64,000 nt of DNA from Macropodus opercularis. Lineage: Eukaryota > Chordata > Actinopteri > Anabantiformes > Osphronemidae. Position 1 is the stretch's first letter. Every line of letters begins with the position of its first letter. Below the pieces are notes generated by a model. The model was not told the DNA's origin, did not search any database, and was given only the letters and a program-made list of their open reading frames with translations. Location of the stretch: assembly GCA_030770545.1 (NCBI GenBank), contig CM061094.1, positions 6,247,001-6,311,000 on the forward strand. The letters are read 5' to 3'. Below, piece by piece: positions 1-13,600 of this stretch. The position numbers and the translations under genes are program-made.

Positions 1-229
1 TTATAAACTACTTTTGTTCATTGTTTATGGCTATTTAGAGATAGACGTTGATTCTCCATTGGCTCCGGATAAAATGGCTGAAAATGACAAAAGGTTAGAA
101 TTTCAACTCAAATTTGAGGATGTGTCAACAGCAGATTGAAGTGAAACGGTTTTGTGTGCGTTTCCGTTTATACCGTGGAAAGTCACAATTAAGAGATTGG
201 AGCTTTTTACTCTCGCTAACTACATCTCC
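1..229. other. Upstream flank of mob2
   Basis: AT-richer sequence before the CpG island. No gene or recognisable motif was seen. Confidence 0.5.
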
Positions 230-1340
230 CACCGCATCCTCGCTCGCTCAGCCCTGCGTGACACGCGCTTGACGCGCAGGAGAGGCGGTGGGTCGGATCT
301 GTGTTTACTTCCGGACTCCGATTTAGACTTGGTTCAGAAGGCAGCAGCTCCAGTGGAGGTTGAGGCTGTCAGCTAGCGCGGTAGCCATACAAGGCTTCAT
401 GACAGAGGATACCGGGTTGACCCGCGGCATCTCCACAGTCAAGCCTCACTCGGCGCCTCTGCGCAGCCCACGCCGCGACTCGGTGCGGAGCCGCGCCGCT
501 GCTCTCCGCTCGTATTCGCTCAGCGCTTCAGTCCCGCTGTCGGTTGGCGAACTGACCTGACTGTGCGCTCCCTCTGCCTGCTTAATGGTCCGAGCTAACC
601 GAGGATCAAAACAAGGGCAATCTCTCAAAGTTCAAGCGGCTGCGTGCGCCCGACCGGCCGGGATCCAGCAGGTGTGAGAGACACGGGCCACGGCGGGAGA
701 GAGCGACGGGACTCGGAGGGGCAAGGCAGCCAGGGCAGCGAGAGTGGTGGCTGGGTAAACTAGGGGGTCGCCTCCAGCTCCTGGTGGACTTAACCCCTGC
801 CAGCTAACGTTAGCCCCGGTAGCTACAAGCAGCACCATGGACTGGTTAATGGGGTGAGTACACAGAGCTAACTTAGCCTAGCTAGCCTCCTCTCCGGTGA
901 CAGGTCACCTGCACAGCGTTACGGGTACGCGCTGAAAATCCCCTGACACTTCCACAGCCAACATAACACAGCCGCACGGTCGTCACGGCCACTGTTTCAC
1001 GCACTAACCAGCGGGGAGCGTGTTGCTTAGCTTAGCTCAGCTCCGGGACGCTAGCTTGGTAGCAAAGCTGGCAGCGGTGAAGCCCGTTAATGTTACCCAG
1101 GGCCAGGCGGTATTTTCGCTCATGTGTGTGGCCCTGCGGCTAACTGAGCAACGGCGTCAGCGCCCGGACTAGGTCACGGGGGCGTCTTTGTGGAGGCCAG
1201 TTTGCCGTGCGGCGTTTATAAGAACGATTACGGCAGCAGACGGGGCTAACGCTAGCAGCCCGCTAGTGTGGCTAACGGCGTCTACCCCCGGGTCTAGTTT
1301 ATTTCCTGTGCAAGGTGCGCTGGACGCGGGTCGCCTTTAG
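230..1340 (+). promoter_or_regulatory. mob2: CpG-island promoter and 5' UTR of mob2 exon A
   Basis: Dense CpG and GC content surrounds the exon A start. A consensus ETS site (ACTTCCGG, reverse complement CCGGAAGT) lies at 307-314. There is no convincing TATA box, consistent with a dispersed housekeeping promoter. The transcription start is not determined; the 5' UTR probably begins between about 350 and 700. Many GCTAAC, GTTAGC and GCTAGC words occur, including the palindrome GCTAACGTTAGC at 803-814. Confidence 0.7.
837..853 (+). CDS. mob2: mob2 first coding exon A (MDWLMG)
   Basis: ATG at 837 in a strong Kozak context (A at -3, G at +4) encodes MDWLM and two bases of Gly6, then splices at GTGAGT (854). 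Joining to 39126 restores MDWLMGKSK, the known N-terminus of the main vertebrate MOB2 isoform. It lies inside a CpG-rich promoter region. The exon is 17 coding bases, too short for ordinary ORF calling. Confidence 0.92.
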
Positions 1341-4185
1341 CATTGATGCTAACTTATCTAATGGGACACAGCAGAGGCTTCTGTGTGAACCAGCTCGCTG
1401 ACGGAGCCCTTGAGCAATTTATTGCGAGGAGAAGATTAAATAAACGTCGGGTAAACGGTGGCTCGAAGCAACATCACACATTTTGTCAATCGGCGGTGTG
1501 CTCAGTGGAGTAAGACGATTAGAGCAGCGTTTGGTAGCAGGTGACACCTGACTGATGAAGCCAGTGTCACCTGGCCTGGGACTATCTGAGCCATGAGTTT
1601 GGCTGAGAGCTAGTGTGGCTAATGGCTGCGACGCACCTGTTTCAAAATGATATTGGGTTAAAGATCAGTGTCTTCACGTTTAGGCTGTGACATAAACGTA
1701 ACGTCCTTAATGCGGATGCGTTATCTTGTCGTTTGCTTGTGTATTTGCTATGCAAACGTAAAGGCACAGCGTTGTCAAGTCACATTTGCCTGTAAGTAAA
1801 GGAGCGACTTGATGGAAGTCATAGCCCAGTGGGTGTTCGCAATTTTCTTTTCTACATCTATTTGTGTTCATGCTTTAGGCTGAGCTTTAATTTCACTGGT
1901 GATGTTTAATATTTGATCACCATGGTATCAGATATCTTTTCAAACAGGGGAACATCAGGTCTTTGGCGTATCACTAGAAAAGGTTTGGACTTGCACAGTA
2001 AGGCGTGTCCCTGTGAGGTTATTATTTTTGCTGACAGGTTATCAGGTTTGCTGGCTGGCCGCAGCAGTTTGCGAGCAGATCGGCGTTGAGGAAGGGTGGA
2101 GGCCTTGTCAGGGGTGTTTCTGCGTAACATGACGTTTTGGCTGCGAGATAGTGAAGTCTATCTATTTCCCCCAACCAGAGCACTAGCCAGCTGAGACCAC
2201 TATTCACGATCACATTGGCCAAGCAATACTAGTTTTAGGAACTGATATCCTGTTAGTGTGCAGAATATGACAGAAACTATGGTTTGATTAATGTTGGGTC
2301 AATAAAACACCTCAGCGAAATCCTCAAGTATTTGTTTTAACTTATGTCTGTCTTTGGAATTGCTCAGGTTTTCGCCACTTTCTTCTGGTTTCCTGGTTGC
2401 GGGAGCTCGGTTCTTCTTGCATCGACTTGTCTTATGTTGCATCAGACACTTATCGTTAAAAAAAAAAACTTTATACCCCAACAATTGATGCAGTCAAACC
2501 TAAACTGGTTTGCTCAGTGATCTGTTAGGAGTCAAAGAGCAACACCCAGTTACAGTCTAGGCGTTGAAGGAGGTGAGTAGAGTGATGAGCCAATGTTGAG
2601 CCAGAGACTAAACCTGTTCTCTATCAGGCAAACTGACCGTGGATCTTCGTAAACATTGTCAGTACTAATTCACATTGTCTGTCTAAAAGTAGTTGAATTT
2701 TTCAGGAATGACGGCCTCTATAGGACAAATTTTCTAAAGGCTCCCAGAGGAAATGAGTCATTGTTATTCGTGGCATGTGAAGTAGGTATCTGCAGTGTGT
2801 CATTACTGTCATGTGTGTATTTAACCTACTTCCTCTAATATTTGTGCATGTTCAACAACATTTGTTATCTCTGTGTTAAAGAATTATACGTATATATAGA
2901 AAAAATGGCAAAGCTGCTTTATTGGATTGAACCTAATAAAGTGGCCAGTGAGTGTTTATTTGTTAGTAAAGTGTGTGAACTGATTGCATTTGAAGCAAGC
3001 AGGCATGTGTCCAGCATGCGTCACAGACTCAATGCAGTCCTTGAATGAGTTAACCAAGCATGTAATCCCTCTGAATAAAGACCCAAGGTGAAGGATGCCA
3101 TAGCCAGGAGGGAGGAAGTGAGACGAACGCAGAGAGACCACAAGGATGGTGGAGGAAAGGCAGACCGAGTGGCGAAAGCAGCTAATTTGGGGCGAAACAT
3201 TCAGATGTGGAGCGATAGAATAGAGTTTGGTGAATGTAAGAGGAGAGGCGGGCGAGGGAAAAGTATAGTGAGCTAGAGGGAAGGAGAGATGTGGCGGAAG
3301 CATAGTGCGATGAATGCTTTTGATTAAATCATTGGTTGGGGAGAAAAATAAAGGAAGTTACCAGGTGGGGGAAGGGGTGAAGTAGTTCATAAGAAGAATG
3401 ACGCTCCAAGGGGAATCAACTGTAGCAGATAAAATGACCCGTGACTGCCTACTAATGGTGGCTAGATTATGAGGAGCAGATATTGAGACAGTGATATGCG
3501 ATCCTGCCTTTAGTGACGACATCCCATTTTGTGTCAGTGCAGCAAACTGCCGCTGCTTTTGTATTTGTGTCTTACCCATGTGCTGCATAAAAATGCAGAC
3601 GTGCCGATAACGACACAATGTCAGAGCTCTGTGACATCATCTGTCCAGACTCGGACATGGTGAGAGACGCGTCTTTTCCTGCCGGGTGAAAAGGAGGCTT
3701 GACAGATGTTTAATTCCCTTTCACTTTTGGGCGGTTTGTTCATGCTGAATGAAACGGAATGGAAACTGCATCGTCTAAGTGCAGCCCTGCTTCAGACAGG
3801 AATCAGGTTTAATGTACATTTAACTCGCACTGCATCACCGGTGACTTAATGGCTTATAGGCACAGTATCATTAGCCAGGATTATTGGAGTCATGATAGTA
3901 ATAGCATGACTGGTTCCAGTAATGAAGGGCTAGCTGTGGATAACAAACGTTTGGGATGATATTCGTTTTCATTCACTTTGCGATGGTTTAAGCATGTTAT
4001 GTTTGACTACTAGTTGAAAGTAGTGCATTGTTATCAGTTTCCTCTTTTTAGTGCTGCAACTAATATTTTTTCATTACCAGTAAATGCCAGTGAGCTTCTT
4101 ACAGGGTTTTTAGCCTATTCCCTTTTTAGCCAAATTCCAATGACTTGTTGTGTGAGATGAATGAATGAAACAAATGTTTTTGAAA

Positions 4186-4249
<64 letters not shown>

Positions 4250-7200
4250 TTGGTGTGAAAGTCCACATTTGCATCAGTAGTAAATGTAGGTGTGTATATT
4301 CCTTAAAGTAAGGACGTGTGCATTTTTTGGAACGTGTCAATTGTCAGATGTGTTTAGATGGTGCAAGTTGAATAATCTGGTGACAACAGAGAAGGGGATT
4401 TTTCAAAAACTAATTCCAGGCAGAACTTCCAGTAGAGCGGGGAACATCTGTCTCTTGGCGTGTCTCACCATATCTATTTATTGTGATTGTTGTCTGCATT
4501 GTTAACCCTTAACTGGTTTGTGGTCCATGACAAAGTTTCATTTCAGTTTCTCTCAGGCCCAGCAAGTAGCCATCTGCATATTTAACTGTGACAGTAGTGC
4601 CGTTGAGCTTTCTGCTTTGTTTCTACGCACGAAGGCATGTGAGCCGTTCAGACCAGGTGATTTTTTTTCCATTGCACTTACAGTCATGATACTTTTCCAG
4701 TTCTATCTAAGCAGGTGTTAACCTTAAAAGCGAACGTGTCTGAAAGTGTTTGTTTCGGTTTGATGAAAGTAAAAACCATGGTTTTCTTTGACATGCGTGT
4801 TGTGCAAAAAATATTATAACCTGCTGTCTAAATCGCTTGTGTTTGTGTAAGGCAAGTGTGTAACTGGGCTGATGCTTTTTATGTTGTAAACCTGTGTGAC
4901 ACAAGCAGGCAAACCTCTGCTGTTGTGTCAGATGGGCCAGTTGTCATTTGTGTACCTGCGTTTTAACCGCAGAAATTCTCTGTGTGCTTCCAAATCATGC
5001 AACTACATTTTGCACTGGACCTGGACTGGCTTTTGTGTTGCTTTGCAGCTCACACTTTCTTAATAGCGTAATTATATTTTATTATGTGCACATGTGCTGA
5101 GCTCTACCTGGAACCAGTCATAAGAGACTCTGTGGTTGTATTTTGAGAGATGGTGATGCTGGTTTCACTCTGACTCAGTGTGTGAGAGTAACTTCTCGTC
5201 ATGTCTTCAACCTGAGCTTTGTGCATATGTAGATGTTCCCAATGGGGATTTTTCACACTGCAACCCTGTCCTCAAGTGACTTGGGTGCTGTATTTCCATA
5301 TCCATCACAACAGCACATTTGAACACACGCAGTCTCAGAGCATGTAGCCGTTTCCATTGCTTGCACTGCAGCGGCAGTGTTGATAATGCGCTCAGACAGA
5401 TGAGCAGGCATCATCAACCCTAACCCACCTGTTCAGGAATAGAAACTAACCAAAGCTGCTACTGTGTTTCCTGGTCTGGGCCAGGAAAGGGTCTCTGTCT
5501 TTACAGCTAACTGCAGTGCCTCTCTCCTGCCCTGACCTGAAAGCTGAGCAGCAGTCAGGTCTTGGTGTCTGCTTGTTAAGACCCGTTAACTATCTCCACG
5601 TATCATTATCCTTATGAATCAGTGTCTTATGAATGTCAGTGTTGCAACTAACGGCTGATATTTAAAAGGCCATGCAACCAAGCCGAGGCATTTAACAGCC
5701 ATGAGCGTGGTGTTGTTCTACAGATTAACCTTGTTGTTGCAAGTGGCAGTTAGCCCAGCACCCAACACTGAGAACAATGACCCCACAGTTCACATCAGAA
5801 GTGACCTTATTGAAGTTTTCCAACTGCTGATGTTTAGAACATTACTAATGGTGAACATGTTCTATTTCCAGCTTAAGAACAGTGAGGGTGTGGGGCCATT
5901 CTTTGTTTGTTTGATTGTTTATTGAACAGCGGAAGCACTTTCATGTTGTCACATCCAGATGTTTGACTTGGCTTAGCGAGGACCACAAACAAACCATCAC
6001 CTTTTTGCCACAGAATCGACAACAAGCATCAAAACTTATTGATATTGTTTGTGTGTTTATTCCAAGACAATTACTTTGGAACAGGCTGAAAATGCACGAT
6101 ATGCTGCAAGAGACGGGACGAAAAGAAGTTGCTATTTTGTTTACGCCACAGAGAGGGCAATTTAGTCAACTTACTCCCCCCCCCCCTTGCTTTCAGGACA
6201 CTGATGTGCAGGGACATTTGCGTGCTTGGCTGTGGCCTGAGCTGGACTGTTTGGCAGCAGAAAGCAGGCAGTGTTGAACAGGCCCAGGGCAGCTTCAGCA
6301 CTCTTGAAGATATGTTTCACAACAAGCAGGATGTTAGCAACAATCACACTGGGCACATAGGAGCATCATTTATATTCGGTTGGTTGCTTTTGTAGGCAGG
6401 GCTCATTAAAAACAGCGGAAAGCAAAGAGTATAACTGACAGGTGACGGAGGCCATGAGAGTGCGAAAAATCGGGGCAACTGACGCACCTTAAAACCTCCG
6501 CTGTCATGCTTCAGAGGTGCCGTGGCTTCATGTTTCACTGCAAGGTGAACTAGCAGATTCAGCACATAACCAGCTAACTCTGAATTGTTGGCTGCTCTCT
6601 CTCTTATATTCTCGCACAGCAAATCTAAAATTTGTGGTTAAAATATCGTGCCACCATAATACAGATGGTGTCTAAAGAATCAAGTCTGAGTGAATATTTT
6701 ATGAGCCTTCCCTACAAACTGAAAGCAACACAGTACTATATAGTGGAGTGTTTTAAGGCATATGAGGACGATGCCTTCAGAAGAAACAACCTAAGTACAG
6801 GCACACTGATGAACGCTCTGGTTTCTCTCTTGAGATGCTTCTCTGTCTTCCTTTCCCTTTCTCTCATGCTGGGTGAGGCCCAAATTGAATGTGATATCAG
6901 AATGACTCTGCAGTTTGCCTTTGACTGAATATGCATGAGCGGATAATTGGAGAATCCAGACGCGTGCACGGCTGTATTAAGCACTTCCCTGAACACTTGA
7001 GATGGAGACTCTTGCCAGGTGTGGTGTTTTTGCCCCCCCCCCCCTCTTTTTTTCCTTCTTCTTAAACTCCTCTATGTCTAACTGAGAATGAGGTTTTAAA
7101 AGCCAGAGGGGTGGTTCATGCTTTGCAAGTATGGTGTAACCTAATACAGTGATAGATCAGGGGTCTGCAAATGCAACCCAACCTGCAACTGGCTTTGCTC

Positions 7201-10200
7201 ATGAAGCTTCTCCTCCCACTCGAATAGGTCCTGACCTGTTCGAGCGCTTGAATGGCTGCATTTCACCACACAGATTGCTGACAGTTAACCACCAGCCTCT
7301 GATAATGAGGTAATGAGATGCACAGTTGCCCTCTTTTGATAAAATGTGCTAATTTCTTCCGTCTAGCCATTTTGCCACCATTTTCACTTTGAAGGTCCTG
7401 CTCGTTGGAGCACATTGCTGTTTTGCTCCTGGCATGGCCTGTAGTGTCCGTACTTGCTGCCTCTGTGCACCTTGCTTTCTTATGAAGCTCTGTTCAATGC
7501 ACTCAGCTGCCATCGGTTGTACTGACATGGAGAAATCAAAAAAGACTGCCAGTGCAGGAGCGTTGCTGAGATCAGCTTTTGTGGTTTCGATCAGAAAACA
7601 GGACGTCTTCTTTTAAAAACATTAAACATTATTTTAAGCCAGTGTTGCTACATAGATTCTGGACTTCACTGCTTCTTCCATTTGCAGCACTGGGTGCCAC
7701 GGGCCTGGGAGCAGCTACTGTTCTGTCAAACTATATCACAATCTTGGACTGCTGCTGGCTACAACCGTCTTACAATCAGCTAAAATAAGCTGAAGCCCCG
7801 ACAGCAGGATTTAGGGTTTTTGTTGCCATGTACCCCCCACAGAACAAATTGGCTGAATATTTTATAGGACTGGTGGCACCGTTTCAGATTTAGTTCTCAC
7901 TAAAAAATATTAACAATTCCACTGACATGGTATATTGTGAGTCAACCTTAGAATTAATTTGCATTTTAAAAGTATTTCATCGTATCAACTGAATGTTTGT
8001 CATAAATGTGGTGTTGATACCAAATGAAGTGCTGTTGCTCTCGCTCTGCCTTTACCTTCCTGCTGGAAAATTTGAAATAATCATAATTTTGTAGCTTCAT
8101 TGATATTGAAGCAGCGCAAATGGAAAACGAAGACGAGAGGAACAGCTTAGGAGAGAGGCAGAGCAGTGCTGGCATACAGAAAGCGGGGCTGTAGTGAGAG
8201 GGGAGCGGGGAAATGATGGCGACACAGCGATATGGAGATAAATGTGAAGGAACGACGTGGGTCAGGGAGCTGGATTAGAAACAGCAGAGGTCTGCAGTAC
8301 AGGACACGGAGGAAGATTTACTAGCAGGGGCCTGGGCAGCCGGTGGCAGAGAGAAATGGAGTTTTGAGCTGCGTGCAGGTTAAAAAGGCACATAAATAAT
8401 GCATTGCATATCCTCTCTACATTCAGCGTTCATTGGGTCTGTTTCCCAAACATTACACCAAGATTTGAGTGTTTGTGCAACTTCACACAGCCTTTAAGAT
8501 AAGATGTCTAATTTATCCTGGAGCCTTTATCCCTGGCTGATTTGATTCATTTTCCCCACTAAGTGGTCAGCGTTCTCGAGCAAGGCTTCAGCTGAGCAGT
8601 GAGTTGCTAAATCAGTAATAAGGGAGTGGGGCTGTTGGTGGTGGTGTAAGCTAGCTGGGTTTGTCCTTGGCGGCTGAGGCTATGACTCTAGGCTGGTCTG
8701 AACTGAAATTGGATTAGAGATCTCTGCCTTACAAAGTGCGAGGAGCGTACGCAAACGTATACATGCATACAGTGGAAGGACACGTGCCTCAGGGGAGCGC
8801 AGTTCATTTCAGTACTCCAGGATAAACATTGTTCTTCTTTAGTACCCTGCTGTATCCCACCCTTTCCTTTCCTTCTGGCTGTTAAATACGTGTAGGTGTG
8901 TGTGTGTGTGTGTGTGTGTGCAGTTGTGTCTTGTTTGTGCATTTATAGGGATTATCCCCATGCCATGGATACACATGCTGAAAATACACAAAAGACAAAA
9001 ACTATGTTGGTAAATGATCTGTGAGGATAGTAGACCTGTGCTTGGACAAATCAGTGGGAGAGCTTCTCATTCATGAGCTTCCTGTTTAGCAGCTTTGGAC
9101 AGGAAGTACAAAATGATGTCATGGGTAACGTGCATCCTGACTGTGAAGTGTTTCCTTTATTTTAACATGTACAGGATGGGACTTAACTTGTTCTTTTAAC
9201 TGTTCAGCAGTGTTTTGCTCGTTCAAGTGATTTCATAACTGTGTTGCTGAGGTGTCACGTTTGCCTGGGTGGAGTTTAGTGATTTAGCTGATGCTCCAGA
9301 GTCTAGGGCAGAGGTAAAGTCATTACCAGTAAACAGCACCTTCCTCGCTGATGGTAACGTTTCCTATCCGTAGGGGAGGTGCTGTTCCATAGAATAAGAG
9401 CCAGGAAATGAAATAAAAGGATGCCGTGGAGAATTACCTGGTCTTGCCAAAGAAGATATGCTGTGTTGCAGTAAAAGATAAAGAAGTGTACCTTGTGGGC
9501 AGGGTGTGGTGAAGTAAATTTAAACAAGAGGCCAACATCACAGAAGAGAGCGAAGTTCAATAAACCACATCAAGAGGCGCAAGAGAGAGGATTTCCCCTC
9601 AGCAGGTCTTCCTTTTATCTTCTCACGTTTCTCTACGAGCATGTTTGCTGGTACAGCACATGTGGATGTGGTTTGGGTGAGAAATTAAACATCAGTTAGG
9701 CAGTGAGTAAGATTAGAGGGGAAACGGTGATGGAGCAGGCTTAATGGCTGACAGGCCAGCACCAGCAGCCATATGTTTCATATGTGTCTGCTGACGGCCT
9801 CCTCCCGTATGGCCTGTACATCTCCTCTGCTTCCTACCACCGTGACGGCCGACACAAGAGAAGGGATGTAGGAGGAGGCGGAGGGCGTAGTCTCCGATGT
9901 GGGATGCTTTGAAAATGAGGACACGCACTGTAATTGATGCAAAGCTCTCAAATGCACACCCAGTTGCAACCCTGCGCAATATCTCAGCACATTAAACAGC
10001 AGCATATTTGGACATCAAAAATATTCCTGCCTGTCCAACACAAACATTAGAAACACTGTGTCTAGGGTGCACCCTGCCTCTCACCCAGTGACAGCTGGGA
10101 TTGGCTCCAGGTTGCCTGTGATCCTTAACAGGAAAAGTTTTTATGATAATTGATGGATGGATTCCACATCAACATGTCTACAACTGCAAACCCAGCCCCA

Positions 10201-10613
10201 GCTTCCTCATAGTTGTGTGCCAGCCTACTAAACGTGAACATCTGAGTTTGTAAGCGTTGCAAACCAGCCCCATGAGGAAAGGAGAAAAAAAAAAAAAAAA
10301 AGCATGCGGCGGAGGAGGGAAATGTTTGACTTGGATTGAAGGCAAAGGGAGAACAGAAAAGGAGCTGCTGTGCAGGGTCGTCTAATTTCCGCTGATGGGT
10401 TATTTGGGGTCGAAGTACGGGAGCTGCTGACTGGGCCTCCCAGGAGTGAGGCAGAAGAGGAAAGCTCAAGGCTGGACACAAGACACGCAACAGCATTTGA
10501 CCCCGATAAGGCTTCTGATATCCTCTTGAGGAAGTGTGTCTGTGTAAACAAGGATAAGTCTGACTGAGGGGATTGCACAGGGGGCACGAAGGAGGCGTGT
10601 GCTATCTTTTTCT

Positions 10614-10644
<31 letters not shown>

Positions 10645-13600
10645 CTGTAATATAAAGAGTGAAGCATTTTGGCATGATGTCACAACACTGCCCTTTTCTC
10701 AGCTGACACTGTGCTGCCAGTCGCAGACCTGCGATTTGTGACCTTTGAATCACTGGTGGTTTCGTAGCTGTGTGGCTCGTGATGAATGCCAAACAATGAG
10801 CCAGCAGCCTGTTCGCATGGGTACTAGGTTGGAAATGATCTCTACACTGGTCCAGGTGTGGGATAGGTCAGAAGAACAGCCCACGTTGCCACAGCTTAAA
10901 CTGCAGGGCCAAGTGGAGAAAAGGCCGTCTCACCATTGCATGTGTTGGCACAGATGTTTGTCAGTTGCAATATTAGATACTCCAGCCTCTCATTTAAATG
11001 TTTTTTTCTGTTTAACCCCCCGGTTTTGTTTCCTGCCAGTTGTCTGTTTCATATTCCCAACAGAGGTTTTCTTCCTACAGCAGGCGCCTCGCACTAGATG
11101 CCAGAGTGGACTGAGTCATATATCAGGGGGAGTGTGCAGAGCAGAGCAGGCTACTACAGATTAGAGGTGAGAGGAGTGCGCTGTTGATTTATTACTGGCT
11201 GTTAGCTGGTTAAATGAGGCTAAGGGAGGTGAGATGGAAGAGATTAACCCACATACAGAGTGATGGAGGAAGACGATCTGTGAGGCAAGCAGCGACTCCT
11301 CACCTCCCGTCTTTCGCAGACTTCTTTATCTCTTCTATTATCTGTCTCTGCTATTCCTACGTTGAGCAGCAGGGCTTTTTGAGAAGAGGCCAACGATGTT
11401 GTCAGTGGTGATGTTCCATGTGCATTTTGTATTGTAATTTACTACTGATGTGATATATAGTAGATATAATTATTATTTTTAAAGAAATACAGTGGCCATT
11501 TGATTATGTTATACTGTTTTTTTCAAGCTTATAAATTAGGTGACAACAGTTGAGAGCCTATCAGATGGAATATTGGTTTGACACAACTGGCTTGACTTGG
11601 TATTTATCAGAAATCTTAAAATGACACACCCTTGATGTCTTTATAATTTATAATGACAATGTGAGGTTTTCAGTATCTCACAAGCATTAAAAAAAAATTA
11701 AAAACAAATAAACAATGCTGAAACTGAGTGCCCTTCAAAAACCACATGGGATTAGTGATCAAACTCCCTGTAACACGTTGTGAACTGAGTGCGTGCTTCC
11801 TTCCTGGCTGTGCTGCAAAAGCCAGGATCCAAGAAGGGCAGCAGATAGACACACGAGGGTCTGTCCCACGGCTCTGGATGAGGCTCTATGTGTATGAACT
11901 GTGGTGGGCTGGGTATCCGTTCTGCGAGCTGTTTCTATTCTAAACCTTTGCATGAAAGTGTTACTTTCATGGGCAGGCGAGAGGGAATGAGAGACGTACC
12001 CCACATCCGTTTCCTCCCATAGAACAGTAGGTCAGGCATTTGGTTCGCTCTGCTGAGTTCATGTGTCACTTAGGGCCGAATGGAGGAGGGCAGGGCAAGC
12101 AGAAAGACACTTCACACAGCTTGGACGCTTCTCATAGTGACATGATAGCAGCTGAATAAGTCTTGTGTTTGAGTTTAAGCAGGTTTTGCGTCTGGCTGTT
12201 TGTGATATTTGTGAGTGGGATTTGCTGTCGCCTGATGCTGCCTGAGTGCAGGAAGCTGACATTTAGCAGGCCTTGAGTTTTGCTCTGATAAGCTGGATGC
12301 CGAGGGCTTCTCTGAAGTATTATTTATATTTTCACTTTATGATCTTCTTTTTCTATTGGTAACTGATTTCAAACGGCATATGTGCTTTTCAGCCTGACTG
12401 TGTGTCGTACACCCTCGTCAGTGTGTGTTTCTCCTCCTGTGTCTACCTGGACCCTTCTTCTCCACCCTACCCCTGAACAAGCATCTCTCCCTGACCCACC
12501 CTGTACCGCAATGTGCTCTCATTGTTCTGCACCTCCACCGGGCCAGGGGAGACTGTAGCAGCTGCGTACAGGACGTCTTTCACTCGCGACGCTGAAGGAA
12601 ACGCAAACAAGGAGATGCACAAACACAGGAAGTGTTTTTTCCTGCGGGCTTTATGCGAGCTTTGCTGTCGCTTTGCTTGGTTTTTCAGAAATCACCAGCG
12701 TGAGCTCTGCCTCTAACCGTATCTTACAGTTGCTCCGTCTCCTCCCTCCCATCTAGTCGACGTGTCGGTTTCGATGCAGTTAACCAAGGTCTACTTATAT
12801 TAAAATAATATAAAAATACCCAGAGTAACAGTCAGAGAAATCTAAAGTACACGACATGTAGCAAAGCTGACGCATGATAAAAGATGCGATCCTCCATTAA
12901 ATACTTTTACTTTTGTAGATTCCTCTTTCTGCTGCTTCTCTCTTGCTCTGAACCGCTGACCTTGCCACAGTATTTATAGGTTATAGCTTTCGGTTAGAGG
13001 TCATTGGCTTTTTGTTTGAAAATCTGCCTGTGAAGATGTACACGCACATGTATGCACCGCTGCATCAACAGTTACATAACCGCTGGAAGCTGGCTACGCC
13101 GCGGTTCTGCATCGTCGGTGTGGGTGCACGCATGATGGTAAAGAGTTGCTTCCTGAGTGGGGATTAGCGACATGGGCAAGGCCTTTTTTAGCATCACTCC
13201 TGAACTACTGGGACGTGCGCCGTCTGTTGCACTTCAACACAAATCCGGAGATTTGAATACATTATTATGCGTCACTGCATATTTTTGAATCCGTTTTGGA
13301 TTTGGGTCTAAGCAATTCAAAGCTTGACGCTGTCAGGCCTGAGCTCACTGTTTGGTTCCGTGGATCAGAGTAGGTTTTAGCAGTTTTCAGAAGAAACGTA
13401 TATGGACTCTGTTGCATATTTATTTGCTCTGCAAGTGATGGTGTGATGATATAATAATAGTTTTGTTTGGGTTTGAGATTAAATACGTACTTGCAAAGTC
13501 CAGCTCTCTCCGTCTAGCGTGTGTCTCATCAAAGCTTTCAGCTGTGATTTACTACCATAGGAGTCTGTTCTGCTTTTTTAGGGTTGTTGACAGGATTTAC

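Noticed and set aside
10228..10683. 151-codon minus-strand frame
   Set aside because: It runs through a CA repeat and a poly(A) run, has no recognisable domain and no splice context.
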